A stretch of DNA of 33,480 nucleotides. Source: a bacterium (GTDB lineage: Bacteria; Armatimonadota; Fimbriimonadia; Fimbriimonadales; Fimbriimonadaceae). The notes beneath the pieces were generated by a model, which saw nothing but the letters and a program-made list of their open reading frames with translations, was not told the DNA's origin and ran no database searches. The DNA is taken from assembly GCA_013823945.1 (NCBI GenBank), contig PNMZ01000012.1:1-33480 (forward strand), in the 5' to 3' direction. This document shows, piece after piece, positions 1-7,527 of the stretch (position 1 is its first letter; each line of letters opens with the position of its first letter). Both the position numbers and the translations under genes were made by a program.

Positions 1-496
1 TCCCAGGAATTAAAGCCAAGCACTGCCACAACCCCATTACCACGCAGTCCTTAATTGTCAAATCTGCAAACCCACGCTGCTTCACCCCCACCCGATCCGC
101 AACTCCCATAAGCAATCCAAATCCCGCCAATGCCCCCGCAACAATCAGCGGACTCCGCAACGTGGTGTCAATCTGATCCTCAAAAAGCAAACCCACCACC
201 GCAATCGGAATTGTCCCCGCCACGACCCCCCAACCCAAATTCCAATCCACCCCAGACCGCTTAGCTGGGTCTCGAAACCCCGCTGTCCACCCGCGCAAGG
301 TCTGGACGATATCCCCCCAAAAGTAAATCAAGACCGCAAGCAAAGTGCCCAGTTGGATGACCGCCGTAAACCCACTCCCCGCATCATCCCAACCAAACAA
401 CGCCGGCACCAACAAAACGTGACCGCTCGAACTAATAGGCAGGAATTCCGTTAATCCTTGCACTAATCCCAGGATAATCGCTTCTAATAAACCCAC
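1..496 (-). CDS. uppP: Undecaprenyl-diphosphatase UppP/BacA (3' end outside window)
   Basis: Recycles the lipid carrier by dephosphorylating undecaprenyl diphosphate at the membrane. Only the first 165 residues are in the window, of roughly 270 in the family. The N-terminus reads MGLLEAIILGLVQGLTEFLP followed by ISSSGH, which is the conserved UppP start with the catalytic Glu region. The fragment runs off the edge at LIPG, where the family's PGxSRS motif would begin. Start is GTG at 496-494, preceded by GAGAGGG as ribosome binding site. It overlaps the wecB 3' end by 13 nt, so the two are probably translationally coupled. Following wecA and wecB, it fits a lipid-carrier glycan operon. Identity is very likely; the missing C-terminus is a window effect. 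Confidence 0.93.
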   Translation of the reverse strand, partial: MGLLEAIILGLVQGLTEFLPISSSGHVLLVPALFGWDDAGSGFTAVIQLGTLLAVLIYFWGDIVQTLRGWTAGFRDPAKRSGVDWNLGWGVVAGTIPIAVVGLLFEDQIDTTLRSPLIVAGALAGFGLLMGVADRVGVKQRGFADLTIKDCVVMGLWQCLALIPG

Positions 497-1620
497 ATCG
501 CCCTCTCAGGACTCTCAATGCCCAAATGCCGGAACGTCGCATATCGAATTCTTGCCGAAGCCTTCCCATCCCCATAAGGCGAAGTCGAATTCGCCATCGC
601 CCCATAAGCTGCATCATCACCCAAAAGTCGCCGCCCCTCGGCAAAAACCACTGCCTCTTCCGTCCCGATTAACTTCGCCGTACCTGCATCAACCCCCTCG
701 GGGCGCTCGGTCGTCGTTCGCAAAACCAAAACCGGAATCCCAAAACTCGGAGCTTCTTCCTGAACCCCACCTGAATCAGTGAGGATCAAATGCGCTCGCT
801 GCATCAACTTCACAAAGTCCGCATAATCCGGCGGCTCAATCAAATCGATACGCCGATGCCCGTCCAAAATCCCCTGCAACGTCTCCCGCACCGCCGGATT
901 CTTGTGCATCGCAACCACAAGCTTCACATCCTCAAATTCATCCACCAACTGGCGCGCCGCCCGAGCAATCTGCTCCTGCGGTGCCCCCCAATTTTCTCGC
1001 CGATGGGTAGTCAGCAACACGATCCGGCCCGGCCAATCTGAATACCAGCGCATATCGTTTGCCTTTGATGTATGCAATACCGCATCAATCCCCGTATTCC
1101 CCGTCACAAAAACCCGCGCTGGATCAATCCCCTCCCGCAACAAATTCTGCTCACTCCACTTCGTCGGTGGAAAATGCAGTGCCGCAAACAACCCCACCGC
1201 CCTCCGATTAAACTCCTCCGGAAATGGATTGAAAATATCTGGAGTCCTCAACCCCGCCTCAATATGTCCATATGGAATTTGTCTATAAAAACTCGCCAAA
1301 CCTGCAACAAACGTCGTAGTCGTGTCCCCCTGAGCAAAAACCATGTCGGGCCGATGCTCTTCCAACAAACCATCCAGTCCCCCCAAAATCTTCTGCGTCA
1401 CCCCCGCCAATGTCTGACCATGCGTCATAACTTCCAAGTCATAATCCGCCTTCAAATCAAACGCCTCTAGCGCCTGCCAAAGCATCTCTCGATGCTGCCC
1501 CGTACTCACCAATACCGTATCCACAAGCTCCGGAAACTGACGAAACTCCCGAACGACGGGAGCCGTCTTGATCGCGTCCGGTCGCGTCCCCACCACAAAC
1601 ATCACCTTCGGCTTAGCCAT
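484..1620 (-). CDS. wecB: UDP-N-acetylglucosamine 2-epimerase (non-hydrolysing)
   Basis: Interconverts UDP-GlcNAc and UDP-ManNAc in the cytoplasm, supplying ManNAc for surface polysaccharide. It is 378 residues, the normal family length. Family signatures seen are GTRPDAIK at 11-18 (usually GTRPEAIK, so a conservative Glu to Asp change), GHIEAGLRT near 118-126, TTHRRENWG, and the UDP-binding LTDSGGVQEEAPSFGIPVL followed by RTTTERPEG. The start ATG at 1620-1618 overlaps the end of the preceding transferase gene by 8 nt, and its own end overlaps uppP. The tight overlaps indicate one transcript with comEB and the wecA-like gene. The alternative symbol mnaA is equally apt. Confidence 0.95.
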   Translation of the reverse strand: MAKPKVMFVVGTRPDAIKTAPVVREFRQFPELVDTVLVSTGQHREMLWQALEAFDLKADYDLEVMTHGQTLAGVTQKILGGLDGLLEEHRPDMVFAQGDTTTTFVAGLASFYRQIPYGHIEAGLRTPDIFNPFPEEFNRRAVGLFAALHFPPTKWSEQNLLREGIDPARVFVTGNTGIDAVLHTSKANDMRWYSDWPGRIVLLTTHRRENWGAPQEQIARAARQLVDEFEDVKLVVAMHKNPAVRETLQGILDGHRRIDLIEPPDYADFVKLMQRAHLILTDSGGVQEEAPSFGIPVLVLRTTTERPEGVDAGTAKLIGTEEAVVFAEGRRLLGDDAAYGAMANSTSPYGDGKASARIRYATFRHLGIESPERAMWVY

Positions 1621-2635
1621 TCTGTCTCACCATAAACAAGATCGCCCCACTCAGCGCAATCGCCACCAAGTAGAGGATCCAAACCGTCTGCTTCTGAGTA
1701 AACCCATATTTCAACAACGTATGGTGCACATGGCGTTTGTCCGGACTCGTAATCGGACTCCCACTCAACACCCGCCGAATCACCACAAACCCGGCATCAA
1801 AAAGCGGAATGCCAAACAAAAACAGCGGCACCAAAACCGCAAACGTCGTCGCCGTCTTCATCGCTCCCACAACGCTCAAGCTCGCCAACAAGAACCCAAT
1901 CAAGGGCGCACCACCACCCAAAAATATCTTCGCTGGATTGTAGTTGTAGCGCAAAAATCCCAAACAAGCTCCTGCAATCGCCATCGCAATCAAGGCCACC
2001 CTTGGCTGACCTTCAATGCTCGCAATCACCGCAATCGTCCCAGCACTGATCGCTGCAATCCCACTGCTCAATCCGTCAATCCCATCAATTGTATCCATCG
2101 TCTTCGTCACAACAAATATATAAACCGCCGTCAGCGGCACCGCCCAAATCCCAAAATCAATCCAATTTCCCGCCAAATTCACCCCCTGAATCTGAACCCG
2201 CCCTACATCACTGTACAAAAACTGAACCCCTACCCCCGCCACCAACATGACCAACATCTGCCACTTTGCCGAGAGCTGGACCACATCATCCACCAACCCC
2301 AATATCAACACCAGAATACTTGCCAAGAATATCCCCACCACATAGTTCGCATAGGGCACCTCTGGATAAGCAAATGGCAATATCACACCAACCGCAACCA
2401 CAACTCCAAGCCAAACCGAAAGCCCACCCCATCTCGGAGTAATCTTAGTGTGTACTCGCCGCTCATCCCGAGTTGGATCATCTACCGCCCCATATTTATG
2501 AGCAAGTTTCATCGCAAAAGGTGTTGTAATCAAAACAACGACCATCGAAATCAAACCCGTCAACAAAGCGGCCCGAAAACCCGGGAAAAAGCCCGAATAA
2601 CCAAAATCAGCCCATAAATCGAAAAGCAAACTCAC
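1613..2635 (-). CDS. wecA: Undecaprenyl-phosphate N-acetylglucosamine 1-phosphate transferase (WecA/TagO/MraY family)
   Basis: A polytopic membrane enzyme that transfers a sugar-1-phosphate, probably GlcNAc-1-P, to undecaprenyl phosphate. This starts a surface glycan. It is 340 residues with about ten hydrophobic segments. Family motifs in order are VDDPTRDERRVHTKITPRWG (51-70, with the DD pair), LGLVDD, the NTIDGIDGL-like TIDGIDGLSSG, and the HIHH-type motif PDKRHVHHTLL near the C-terminus. The start is GTG at 2635, giving a GTGA overlap with the comEB stop. Pairing with a UDP-GlcNAc epimerase favours WecA/TagO over MraY. The exact sugar substrate is inferred. Confidence 0.92.
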   Translation of the reverse strand: MSLLFDLWADFGYSGFFPGFRAALLTGLISMVVVLITTPFAMKLAHKYGAVDDPTRDERRVHTKITPRWGGLSVWLGVVVAVGVILPFAYPEVPYANYVVGIFLASILVLILGLVDDVVQLSAKWQMLVMLVAGVGVQFLYSDVGRVQIQGVNLAGNWIDFGIWAVPLTAVYIFVVTKTMDTIDGIDGLSSGIAAISAGTIAVIASIEGQPRVALIAMAIAGACLGFLRYNYNPAKIFLGGGAPLIGFLLASLSVVGAMKTATTFAVLVPLFLFGIPLFDAGFVVIRRVLSGSPITSPDKRHVHHTLLKYGFTQKQTVWILYLVAIALSGAILFMVRQNG

Positions 2636-3108
2636 CGAGCGAACTCCACCCGCTCCCGCTCACCCGCAACATACCGATAAACCTCAAGCCCCGACTCCTC
2701 AAACAACTCCATCGAAAAATCATCCGGATAATCCCCCTCATAAATCACTTGCGATATCCCCGCGTTGATGATCATCTTCGCGCACATATTGCAAGGCTGG
2801 CAAGTCACATACATCACCGCCCCCTCACAACGAACTCCAATCATCGCCGCCTGCAAAAGCGCATTCTGCTCCGCATGCAAACTCCGAATGCAATGCCCCG
2901 CCCGCATGCAGCCCGTCGGCCAATCATGACTCGGACCCTCTTCTGGACAGTGTTTCAACCCCTTCGGTGCCCCGTTGTAGCCAGTCGCAACGATTCGTCG
3001 ATCCCGAACAACCACCGCCCCCACCTGGCGACGTGGACACGTCGCCCGCGTCTTCACCAGATGAGCAATATCCATGAAGTAGGTGTCCCAACTCGGCCGA
3101 TCGGTCAT
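2632..3108 (-). CDS. comEB: Deoxycytidylate (dCMP) deaminase, ComEB family
   Basis: Deaminates dCMP to dUMP for dTTP synthesis. Zinc-site motifs are LHAEQNALLQAA (His78 and catalytic Glu80 from this start) and TCQPCNMCAK (Cys106 and Cys109). The YNGAPKGLKHC segment is typical of dCMP rather than tRNA or cytidine deaminases. Length is 158 residues, close to the family. ATG at 3108 is chosen; a GTG directly before it at 3111 is equally possible. The gene overlaps the wecA-like gene by 4 nt. Linkage of comEB with wecA and wecB occurs in other bacteria, so this is a conserved neighbourhood without an obvious shared pathway. Confidence 0.92.
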   Translation of the reverse strand: MTDRPSWDTYFMDIAHLVKTRATCPRRQVGAVVVRDRRIVATGYNGAPKGLKHCPEEGPSHDWPTGCMRAGHCIRSLHAEQNALLQAAMIGVRCEGAVMYVTCQPCNMCAKMIINAGISQVIYEGDYPDDFSMELFEESGLEVYRYVAGERERVEFAR

Positions 3109-3163
3109 CACCAGTAATTATGACTGCAACAACATCCCACCAAGCAGACTCAATTCACCAGCG

Positions 3164-5143
3164 TCACTTAAGCGTTGTCCCCCAGGCTTTGCCGACAAGA
3201 TCACCTTTGACCTCCTTACCGTCCAGCATGTACCGAGCTTGCTGAGCATAAGCATAGGAGTTCATCCAACTATCCTTGTTACTCTTGTAACTCCAATGCC
3301 AATCCAACGGAATCGCCAAAATAATCGTCTCACCCGAAGCCATCGTCGGCCCCGCAAAGGATCGTTGGAACAAATCTGCATATTGAGGACTCGTCCCCAA
3401 CAACGACGCGTTGTGCCAAATGCAGCCCACCTTGAGATCAATCACCGGACCCGCCTGTCGATAATCGGCTGGCAGCCCCGCTACCTGGCTCGCCCTCACC
3501 CGGACATAAGCCAAACCCGGCCGAACTGCGAAGTCGGGGTCAGGCGCCAATCCCATTAACTGACTCGAACTTTCCGAAAGATAAGACTGCTTTGAAATCT
3601 CAGATTCGATCACTCCACGCAAATGACCAGACAGAGCTAATCGAGTCTTAGGATCTTTCACATCCAAATCGTCAAGAATCTTAGCCGCAACATAGTCTTT
3701 GCCCTTCGATACATATCTGGGTAAATAATCAACCGCCTGACCTGGAGCTAAATACACATCCGTCGCCTTGTTCCAAGTTTTGACCGCTTGATCGTTAGAT
3801 ATTCCAAGACCTTGCGCGGAGGCCCTATACAAATTGTAGATCAGAATCTGAGCACCTTTCTGTGGACCTGTGATAAGCTGCTGGAGTCCTATTTTGATAA
3901 AATCTAGAACCGTTGCAACGGCCTTAAACACCTTCTTATACCAAGGGTCATCCTTCTTCGGTTCACTCGGCGGCAGAAACACCTTATCCCCAACCGCCGG
4001 AGCCTTCCCAATGATCTCAGTTACATTCCCTTCAATCTTCGCATCCAGCTTTCGCCCCACAACGAAACGATACTGATCAAAGGTATCCCCCAAATAAGCC
4101 GGTTCCCATCCAATCAGCTCAACCGTATAACTCAACTTTTTCTCCGGACCAGAATTGTTTGGCTGAACCACCTGCACGGCTTGCTTGGTCAACTTTATCT
4201 GCCCCGAAGGCATCGCTGCCAAATCTCCCTGCGGAGTCAAACACACCACCCGAGCCACAAAAACCGTCGGATATTTTTGCGTTGCTAAATCCTTCGCCGG
4301 CAAAGCAATCTTTCCCCCCGTCACCTCGCGCCAAACCACTTCGTTCTTGATGTTCCCAAAAAACGACCAGGCTGGATCAAACGAATCACGAGCAATTTGA
4401 AGCCAAACCTTAGACCCGCTCGGCAATCCCGTAAACCGAAAATTCATCGGCAAACTAGCATCACTAAAAGTTCTCTCCATCCCCCATGTCGCAGGAAACT
4501 CAGGCGTACCTGCCTGCGTCTCAATCTCAATTCCTGGAGCCGCACCAGAAGGTTTCGGCTCACCATATTGAAAAACCACCCAATTGCTCGCTCCCCCATC
4601 ATCCGCCACCAACTGAGCCGTGTAATTCAAAGTGCCTGATTTTTCAATCTCGGCCAATGCATCCTTCAAATTCTGGGCGTGCACCGCAGCAGAAATCCCC
4701 GGTGCCGCAGAACTCCCGCCGCCCAACGTCACCAACTTCGTCGGCCAAGGCACAAAATCTTTCAGCTTCACATCAAATCCATTCGCGGGAACCGTGGAAA
4801 TCGGAATACTCGCAACTAATCGTCCGACCTTTGTCATCGGGTTCTTAGGAGCCTCCGGACGAGAACCCGGTGCACCAGCTTCCCGATCAGGTGTCCCAAA
4901 TCCCCAGATATTCAACTTCATCCCAACCCGACCTTCCCGCGCTACTGGTTGAATCTGAAAATTGATCTTCCCCTCCGACCGCCAATTAACAACTTTCGTT
5001 GCGCTCGCAATCGAATCAAGCCGCGCCGTCCCCTCACTCCCTCTCCCTTGAGCCGCTATCACATCGCGAATACGCAACCCAAATTCTGCCTGACCTAAGC
5101 CCATAAAACTCAAACCAACAACCAACACCACAAATCTGCGCAT
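3164..5143 (-). CDS. Secreted protein of unknown function, 659 residues
   Basis: No family is recognised. The N-terminus has two arginines, a hydrophobic core and an AxA-like end (LSFMGLGQA at 11-19), so it is a likely Sec signal peptide with export to the cell surface or periplasm. The rest is soluble and mixed alpha/beta. It includes a Pro/Ala/Gly-rich stretch near 85-100 and a region around 390-430 with repeated K, F and I that could be an amphipathic helix. The C-terminal 100 residues are rich in Trp and Tyr. It lies 52 nt upstream of comEB on the same strand, so co-transcription is possible. A promoter-like pair sits immediately upstream (see 5150-5179), suggesting a leaderless start at ATG 5143. 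Confidence 0.75.
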   Translation of the reverse strand: MRRFVVLVVGLSFMGLGQAEFGLRIRDVIAAQGRGSEGTARLDSIASATKVVNWRSEGKINFQIQPVAREGRVGMKLNIWGFGTPDREAGAPGSRPEAPKNPMTKVGRLVASIPISTVPANGFDVKLKDFVPWPTKLVTLGGGSSAAPGISAAVHAQNLKDALAEIEKSGTLNYTAQLVADDGGASNWVVFQYGEPKPSGAAPGIEIETQAGTPEFPATWGMERTFSDASLPMNFRFTGLPSGSKVWLQIARDSFDPAWSFFGNIKNEVVWREVTGGKIALPAKDLATQKYPTVFVARVVCLTPQGDLAAMPSGQIKLTKQAVQVVQPNNSGPEKKLSYTVELIGWEPAYLGDTFDQYRFVVGRKLDAKIEGNVTEIIGKAPAVGDKVFLPPSEPKKDDPWYKKVFKAVATVLDFIKIGLQQLITGPQKGAQILIYNLYRASAQGLGISNDQAVKTWNKATDVYLAPGQAVDYLPRYVSKGKDYVAAKILDDLDVKDPKTRLALSGHLRGVIESEISKQSYLSESSSQLMGLAPDPDFAVRPGLAYVRVRASQVAGLPADYRQAGPVIDLKVGCIWHNASLLGTSPQYADLFQRSFAGPTMASGETIILAIPLDWHWSYKSNKDSWMNSYAYAQQARYMLDGKEVKGDLVGKAWGTTLK

Positions 5144-5149
5144 TCCAAC

Positions 5150-5179
5150 AGTATAGAATTCAATTCAAGATCAAATCAA
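5150..5179 (-). promoter_or_regulatory. Promoter candidate for the 659-residue secreted protein, placed for a leaderless mRNA
   Basis: On the minus strand a -35-like TTGATT (5179-5174) is followed after 18 nt by a -10-like TATACT (5155-5150). Only 6 nt then separate the -10 from the ATG at 5143. If the spacing is normal, transcription begins at or next to the start codon. No Shine-Dalgarno sequence is visible. Inference from pattern only. Confidence 0.5.
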
Positions 5180-5293
5180 CTCAACTTTGTTAAGGGAAGT
5201 TTGATCCCATACTACAAATTCGCCTGCCGGAAGAATGCAAAATGGACCTCCGCTCCACCCAAAACCTGACAACAACTCAGTATCATAACCATA

Positions 5294-6160
5294 GTGATTA
5301 CACTTATTCCAGAAACTTCTCAACCAGAAATCGACTTTATCAAAACCCACGCTAACACATCCAGATTCACCATTTGCGACTTCCATCCAAAAAATCTTGA
5401 GAATATTGCGACCCCAACAGTCTACGGATGGTCTTACGACGGAATTGATGTCGTTGATCACCACGCACCCGATCGAAGGTTTCAAAAGCCTATCTCCTCT
5501 GGCCCACTCGCGATCGAATATCTCAAGCATCATTCAACTGCTCAAGAAGCCATCATTAACCACACAGATACCGACAGCATCATCTCCTCCGGCATCGTCA
5601 CAGGTCTGCTTCCACCACTTGAAGTACTCGCAGACGCGTGTATCGCCGCAGACCATACCGGCGAAGAAAATGAAATAGCAGACTTCATTCAAGAGCTAGA
5701 AGACAAGCGAGATTTCGATCTTGGTATCAACATCATCTCCGCTTTTTTGGACAATAAACCGCTTCCCCAAATTGCTCTAGAAGCTCGCGAAATTCGCAAA
5801 CGACAGCGAGAAATCGCCTTCGAATTTGCTTCAAATGCGAAAATCCAAGGGCCAATCGCGTCAATTGTCACCACTGAGACAATAGATAGCGTCCTCCTTG
5901 TTCCGTTCCTACCAGAAACACAAATTATCGTCTTAACTATGCCGTTTCGTGGAGATTCAAAACGTGCCGAAGTCAAACTGCGGCTCGGGCGTCAAGCTCA
6001 TACAGAAATGTCACTGCAAAATCTCAATATCCAAAGGTTCCTCAAAACTTACGGAGGACGATGGAACGCAGGCTCGAATCGCCGAGGCGGAGGAATTGAT
6101 CTCACTCCTGCCGACGCGGAGCTATTCGTCGTCACAAATCTGTTAAATCAATTCGCTTAA
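5294..6160 (+). CDS. DHH-like phosphoesterase-family protein with unusual motif order
   Basis: 288 residues, soluble, no signal peptide. Visible motifs are a possible metal-site Asp in FTICDFHP (Asp29), then VDHHAPDRRF (DHH at 55-57), then NHTDTDSIISSG (89-100), then AADHTGE (Asp120, His121). The C-terminal YGGRWNAGSNRRGGG segment resembles the glycine-rich DHHA1 substrate-binding region. In classical DHH proteins the HxxPDxDS-type motif precedes DHH; here it follows, so this may be a rearranged relative. Activity on a phosphodiester or pyrophosphate substrate is inferred only. GTG at 5294 is the only usual start after the in-frame stop TGA at 5267; TATCAT lies 7 nt before it. Its TAA overlaps the stop of the convergent reductase gene by 4 nt. 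Confidence 0.65.
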   Translation: MITLIPETSQPEIDFIKTHANTSRFTICDFHPKNLENIATPTVYGWSYDGIDVVDHHAPDRRFQKPISSGPLAIEYLKHHSTAQEAIINHTDTDSIISSGIVTGLLPPLEVLADACIAADHTGEENEIADFIQELEDKRDFDLGINIISAFLDNKPLPQIALEAREIRKRQREIAFEFASNAKIQGPIASIVTTETIDSVLLVPFLPETQIIVLTMPFRGDSKRAEVKLRLGRQAHTEMSLQNLNIQRFLKTYGGRWNAGSNRRGGGIDLTPADAELFVVTNLLNQFA

Positions 6161-6723
6161 CTTCGATCACTCTCACCAAACCCCCGAACCCGCTCCAACC
6201 ACTCCGCCCGCTGACTCGCCGAACTCTTCAACACCGGACCAAACATCGTTCGCTTCACCTTGCGAATCCCACAAAGCCACAAAACCGCCATCCGCAAAGT
6301 CTTCTCCGCCGGCATCCCAATCATCCACCTCCACAAAAATCCCGGAGTGTCACTCGTATAGATCAAACGCGCCGACTTACCCGCAAGCAATCCCTTCGGA
6401 AATCCATTCTCCTGATATTCAAACGCGAACCCACTCGTAAACACCAAATCCAAAAATCCCTTCAACTGCGCCGGAAATGTCCCCCAATAAACCGGGAACA
6501 CAAAGACTAAATGATCAGCCTCACCAATCGCTGCCTGAGCCGTCGCTATATCAAGCTCAACCGGCGGCTTCTTACCCGGATCACGACCCCAATCGATCTT
6601 CAAATCGCGTAGTGCCAACCGCCGGACGTCGGCTCCATCTGCCCCCTCCGCATAGGCAGCCGCCAAAGCCGAACCCAAACTCCCCGCCCTCGGGTGGCAA
6701 TCCAAAACCAAAATCTTCTTCAT
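6157..6723 (-). CDS. Flavodoxin-fold NAD(P)H dehydrogenase (quinone) / NAD(P)H oxidoreductase
   Basis: A cytoplasmic FMN/FAD oxidoreductase of the NQO1/MdaB/KefF-type flavodoxin-like fold, which reduces quinones or related electrophiles with NAD(P)H. Evidence: MKKILVLDCHPRAGSLGSAL (beta-strand and phosphate loop at the N-terminus), HLVFVFPVYWGTFPAQLKGF (the conserved PxYWG...P..LK.W/F element), and FEY plus LLAGKSARLIYTSDTPG in the second half. It is 188 residues, the normal length. ATG at 6723 is preferred because GGAG lies 8-12 nt upstream; a TTG at 6750 would add nine residues. It is divergent from a TetR regulator, which probably controls it. The physiological substrate is unknown. Confidence 0.88.
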   Translation of the reverse strand: MKKILVLDCHPRAGSLGSALAAAYAEGADGADVRRLALRDLKIDWGRDPGKKPPVELDIATAQAAIGEADHLVFVFPVYWGTFPAQLKGFLDLVFTSGFAFEYQENGFPKGLLAGKSARLIYTSDTPGFLWRWMIGMPAEKTLRMAVLWLCGIRKVKRTMFGPVLKSSASQRAEWLERVRGFGESDRS

Positions 6724-6761
6724 GTCCTTGACTCCGAACCCTTCGATCAACTAAAATCAGA

Positions 6762-6811
6762 AGTGTTCACTGTCAACATCATAAACGGTGAATGGTGACA
6801 ATGTCAACATC
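6762..6811. promoter_or_regulatory. Candidate TetR operator region between the reductase and tetR genes
   Basis: The short divergent gap is full of symmetry. AGTG-TT-CACT lies at 6762-6771 and a perfect 11-bp palindrome TGACA-A-TGTCA at 6796-6806. The 10-mer TGTCAACATC is directly repeated at 6771-6780 and 6802-6811, and TTCAC (6766-6770) pairs with GTGAA (6788-6792). On the minus strand TTGACA (6776-6771) could be the -35 of the reductase gene, with a weak TAGTTG 17 nt on. The regulator could therefore block both genes. Confidence 0.55.
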
Positions 6812-7358
6812 CCCTCCCGAAAGCCCCAAAAAATACCACCACGGCAATCTCCGAGACACTCTCATTACTGCCGCTCTCCCCATTCTCGAAGCCCAGGGCC
6901 CCGACAAAATCTCACTTCGCGAAGTAGCCCGAACTGTCAATGTCAGCCCAAATGCCCCCTACAAACACTTCCCCACTAAGGAAGAATTCCTCGCCGCCCT
7001 CGCCACAAAAGGCTTCCAACAACTTGAACATCTCCTCGCCCCTGCTAAAGACCTCACCACGGGTTGCGAAACCTATATCTCTTTCGCTCTCAATAACCCC
7101 AATCTTTACCAACTCATGTTCTCCCCCATTCTTGCCGCCAACTGCCATGGTTCCGAACTTGAGCAAGCCTCAATCTCCGCCTATAAAACCCTCCTCAAAC
7201 ACTTCAACACCGAAAACCCAAACGACCCCCGAGCTCTCCACGCCTGGGCTCTCATTCACGGAATTGCCACCCTCCGCATCAATGGACTTCTCTCCCACCC
7301 CGTACCATTTGCTGAAATTGCCAAAACCCAACTCTTCCACTCTGATCAGCTAAAATAG
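6792..7358 (+). CDS. TetR/AcrR-family transcriptional regulator with WHG-type C-terminal domain
   Basis: 188 residues. The N-terminal helix-turn-helix is clear: GNLRDTLITAALPILEAQG, then ISLREVARTVNVSPNAPYKH and FPTKEEFLAAL, ending near residue 75. The C-terminal ligand-binding half contains AWALIHGIATLRINGLL, the W-x-x-x-HG signature of the TetR_C_33 (WHG) family. Divergent from a quinone-reductase-like gene, it is probably its repressor, responding to an electrophile or oxidant; this is inferred from context. ATG at 6792 is listed. ATG at 6801 has GGTGA 9 nt upstream and may be the true start, giving 185 residues. The palindromes at the start suggest self-repression. Confidence 0.9.
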   Translation: MVTMSTSPPESPKKYHHGNLRDTLITAALPILEAQGPDKISLREVARTVNVSPNAPYKHFPTKEEFLAALATKGFQQLEHLLAPAKDLTTGCETYISFALNNPNLYQLMFSPILAANCHGSELEQASISAYKTLLKHFNTENPNDPRALHAWALIHGIATLRINGLLSHPVPFAEIAKTQLFHSDQLK

Positions 7359-7367
7359 ACCCCTCGC

Positions 7368-7443
7368 CCGGCTGTAGCTCAGTGGATAGAGCGCTTCCCT
7401 CCGGAGGAAGAAGTCGGAGGTTCGAATCCTCTCAGCCGGGCCA
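7368..7443 (+). tRNA. tRNA-Arg, anticodon CCG
   Basis: A full 76-nt cloverleaf with encoded CCA. The acceptor arms CCGGCTG and CAGCCGG pair completely. The D stem is GCTC/GAGC and the anticodon stem CTTCC/GGAAG, around the loop CTCCGGA with anticodon CCG at 7401-7403, reading CGG. The T arm GGAGG-TTCGAAT-CCTCT has one G-T pair, and the discriminator base is G. It begins 9 nt after tetR. The RHS toxin locus starts 84 nt downstream. tRNA genes are common integration sites, but I saw no second copy of the tRNA 3' end. Confidence 0.97.
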
Positions 7444-7527
7444 TTTAAGTTAAATTTTATACACAATTCATATGTATTTTATATTTATTAAAATTGATTA
7501 ATTTTTAACTCTTATTGATGCCATTCT

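Noticed and set aside
1568-2617. 349-codon plus-strand open frame opposite the wecA-like gene
   Set aside because: Antisense to a clear enzyme; its composition (Asn, Pro, His, Gln, Arg rich) comes from the G-poor strand, which rarely makes TAG or TGA.
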